Below, piece by piece: positions 63,721 through 64,000 of a stretch of 64,000 bases of DNA. Numbering within the stretch: the first letter of the stretch is position 1; the number at the start of each line of letters is the position of its first letter. Where the stretch lies: assembly GCA_963971575.1 (NCBI GenBank), contig OZ020616.1:1570924-1634923 (forward strand), written 5' to 3'. Below the pieces are notes generated by a model. The model was not told the origin of the DNA. It worked only from the letters and a program-made list of their open reading frames with translations, and ran no database searches. Source of the DNA: Liopterus haemorrhoidalis. Lineage: Eukaryota; Arthropoda; Insecta; Coleoptera; Dytiscidae. The translations under genes were made by a program, and so were the position numbers.

Positions 63721-64000
63721 TTTTCTATCAGAAATTCGTTTAGCTGCTTCAGTTCTGTTTCTCGTCCTACAATTATCTATTATTGACTCTGGAAGACTGA
63801 TATATCCTGGTATTTTGGAGTTGGTAATGCATAATTTCACTATTTATATATACTATTTAACCACAATTTTGTATTAAATACATGACTTATTTGAGCGGTT
63901 GGAAACTCCCGAATTAACACGAAAAGATTCGATTTTCTTTACATTCTTTTTTACTTCGGGAGTTTCCTTTAGCTGCTTGCAAACATGTCGACCAATTGAT
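63721..64000 (-). pseudogene. Second unit: ATPase fragment copy 3 and start of the next nucleoprotein-like 3' end
   Basis: Minus strand: the last residues of the nucleoprotein-like frame (QLVDMFASS) near 63964-64000, the 13-base-arm hairpin, then IIVGRETELKQLNEFLIE without the P-loop, cut at 63721. The gene body of this copy lies outside the window. Confidence 0.7.

Larger units (their letters stand above)
62094..64000 (-). repeat. 1627-bp tandem repeat unit, second copy cut by window end
   Basis: 62094-62373 and 63721-64000 are direct copies with about ten differences over 280 bases (offset 1627). The unit holds the end of the nucleoprotein-like ORF and the ATPase fragment. Copy 2 must continue beyond 64000. 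Confidence 0.9.

Overview
This is AT-rich eukaryotic DNA, most likely from an insect. It has spliced coding exons with GT-AG introns. It is packed with insect-type DNA transposons (mariner/Tc1, pogo, hAT, Harbinger-like) and carries (GTCY)n-bearing repeats that resemble the Helentron/DINE-1 type. I cannot name the species.

The one clear host gene is a PEA3-group ETS transcription factor (Drosophila Ets96B, vertebrate ETV1/4/5) on the + strand. I can phase nine coding exons: 24069-24150, 26139-26204, 28400-28468, 35643-35817, 36207-36331, 40917-41021, 41124-41305, 43643-43751 and 45091-45377. Together they are exactly 1200 nt (399 codons plus stop), and every junction keeps frame. The last three carry a complete ETS DNA-binding domain. 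A short 17-codon exon at 16832-16882, beside an LTR-like segment, is phase-compatible as a first exon but is only a candidate. The introns are filled with nested transposons.

Region by region: 0-16 kb holds a deleted mariner, an HTH ORF, a 3.1 kb tandem array of repeat-family-A heads, a GAGTAC-rich element and non-LTR RT fragments. 16-24 kb holds the LTR-like segment, more family A copies, and a TIR-bounded element around a degraded copy of a multi-copy arthropod ORF. 24-45 kb is the ETS gene, with a three-level nest (hAT > family A > small TIR element) at 33.5-35.1 kb, a TAA-flanked palindromic MITE, a mariner inside a pogo-like element, and a MADF-like ORF cut by a hAT insertion. 45-50.7 kb is nearly gene-free. 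50.7-64 kb is a different landscape on the - strand: short, tandemly duplicated and mostly broken ORFs. They include BIR (IAP) domains in a 672-bp duplication, lysine-rich ORFs, zinc-ribbon and C2H2 scraps, P-loop STAND-type ATPase fragments, and a ~409-codon ORF resembling a negative-strand RNA virus nucleoprotein. That ORF has one internal stop and lies in a 1627-bp tandem repeat that runs off the end of the window.

The most novel-looking material is: (1) the 50.7-64 kb array, where a viral-type nucleoprotein-like ORF, BIR domains and ATPase fragments are co-amplified; (2) repeat families A and B, with tandem heads, head-to-head and tail-to-tail dimers and an embedded tRNA-like unit in B; (3) several unrelated TIR elements whose ends carry arrays of a short motif; (4) the 1.3 kb element at 18.9-20.2 kb. 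All identities come from reading the sequence and recalling families; no search was run.
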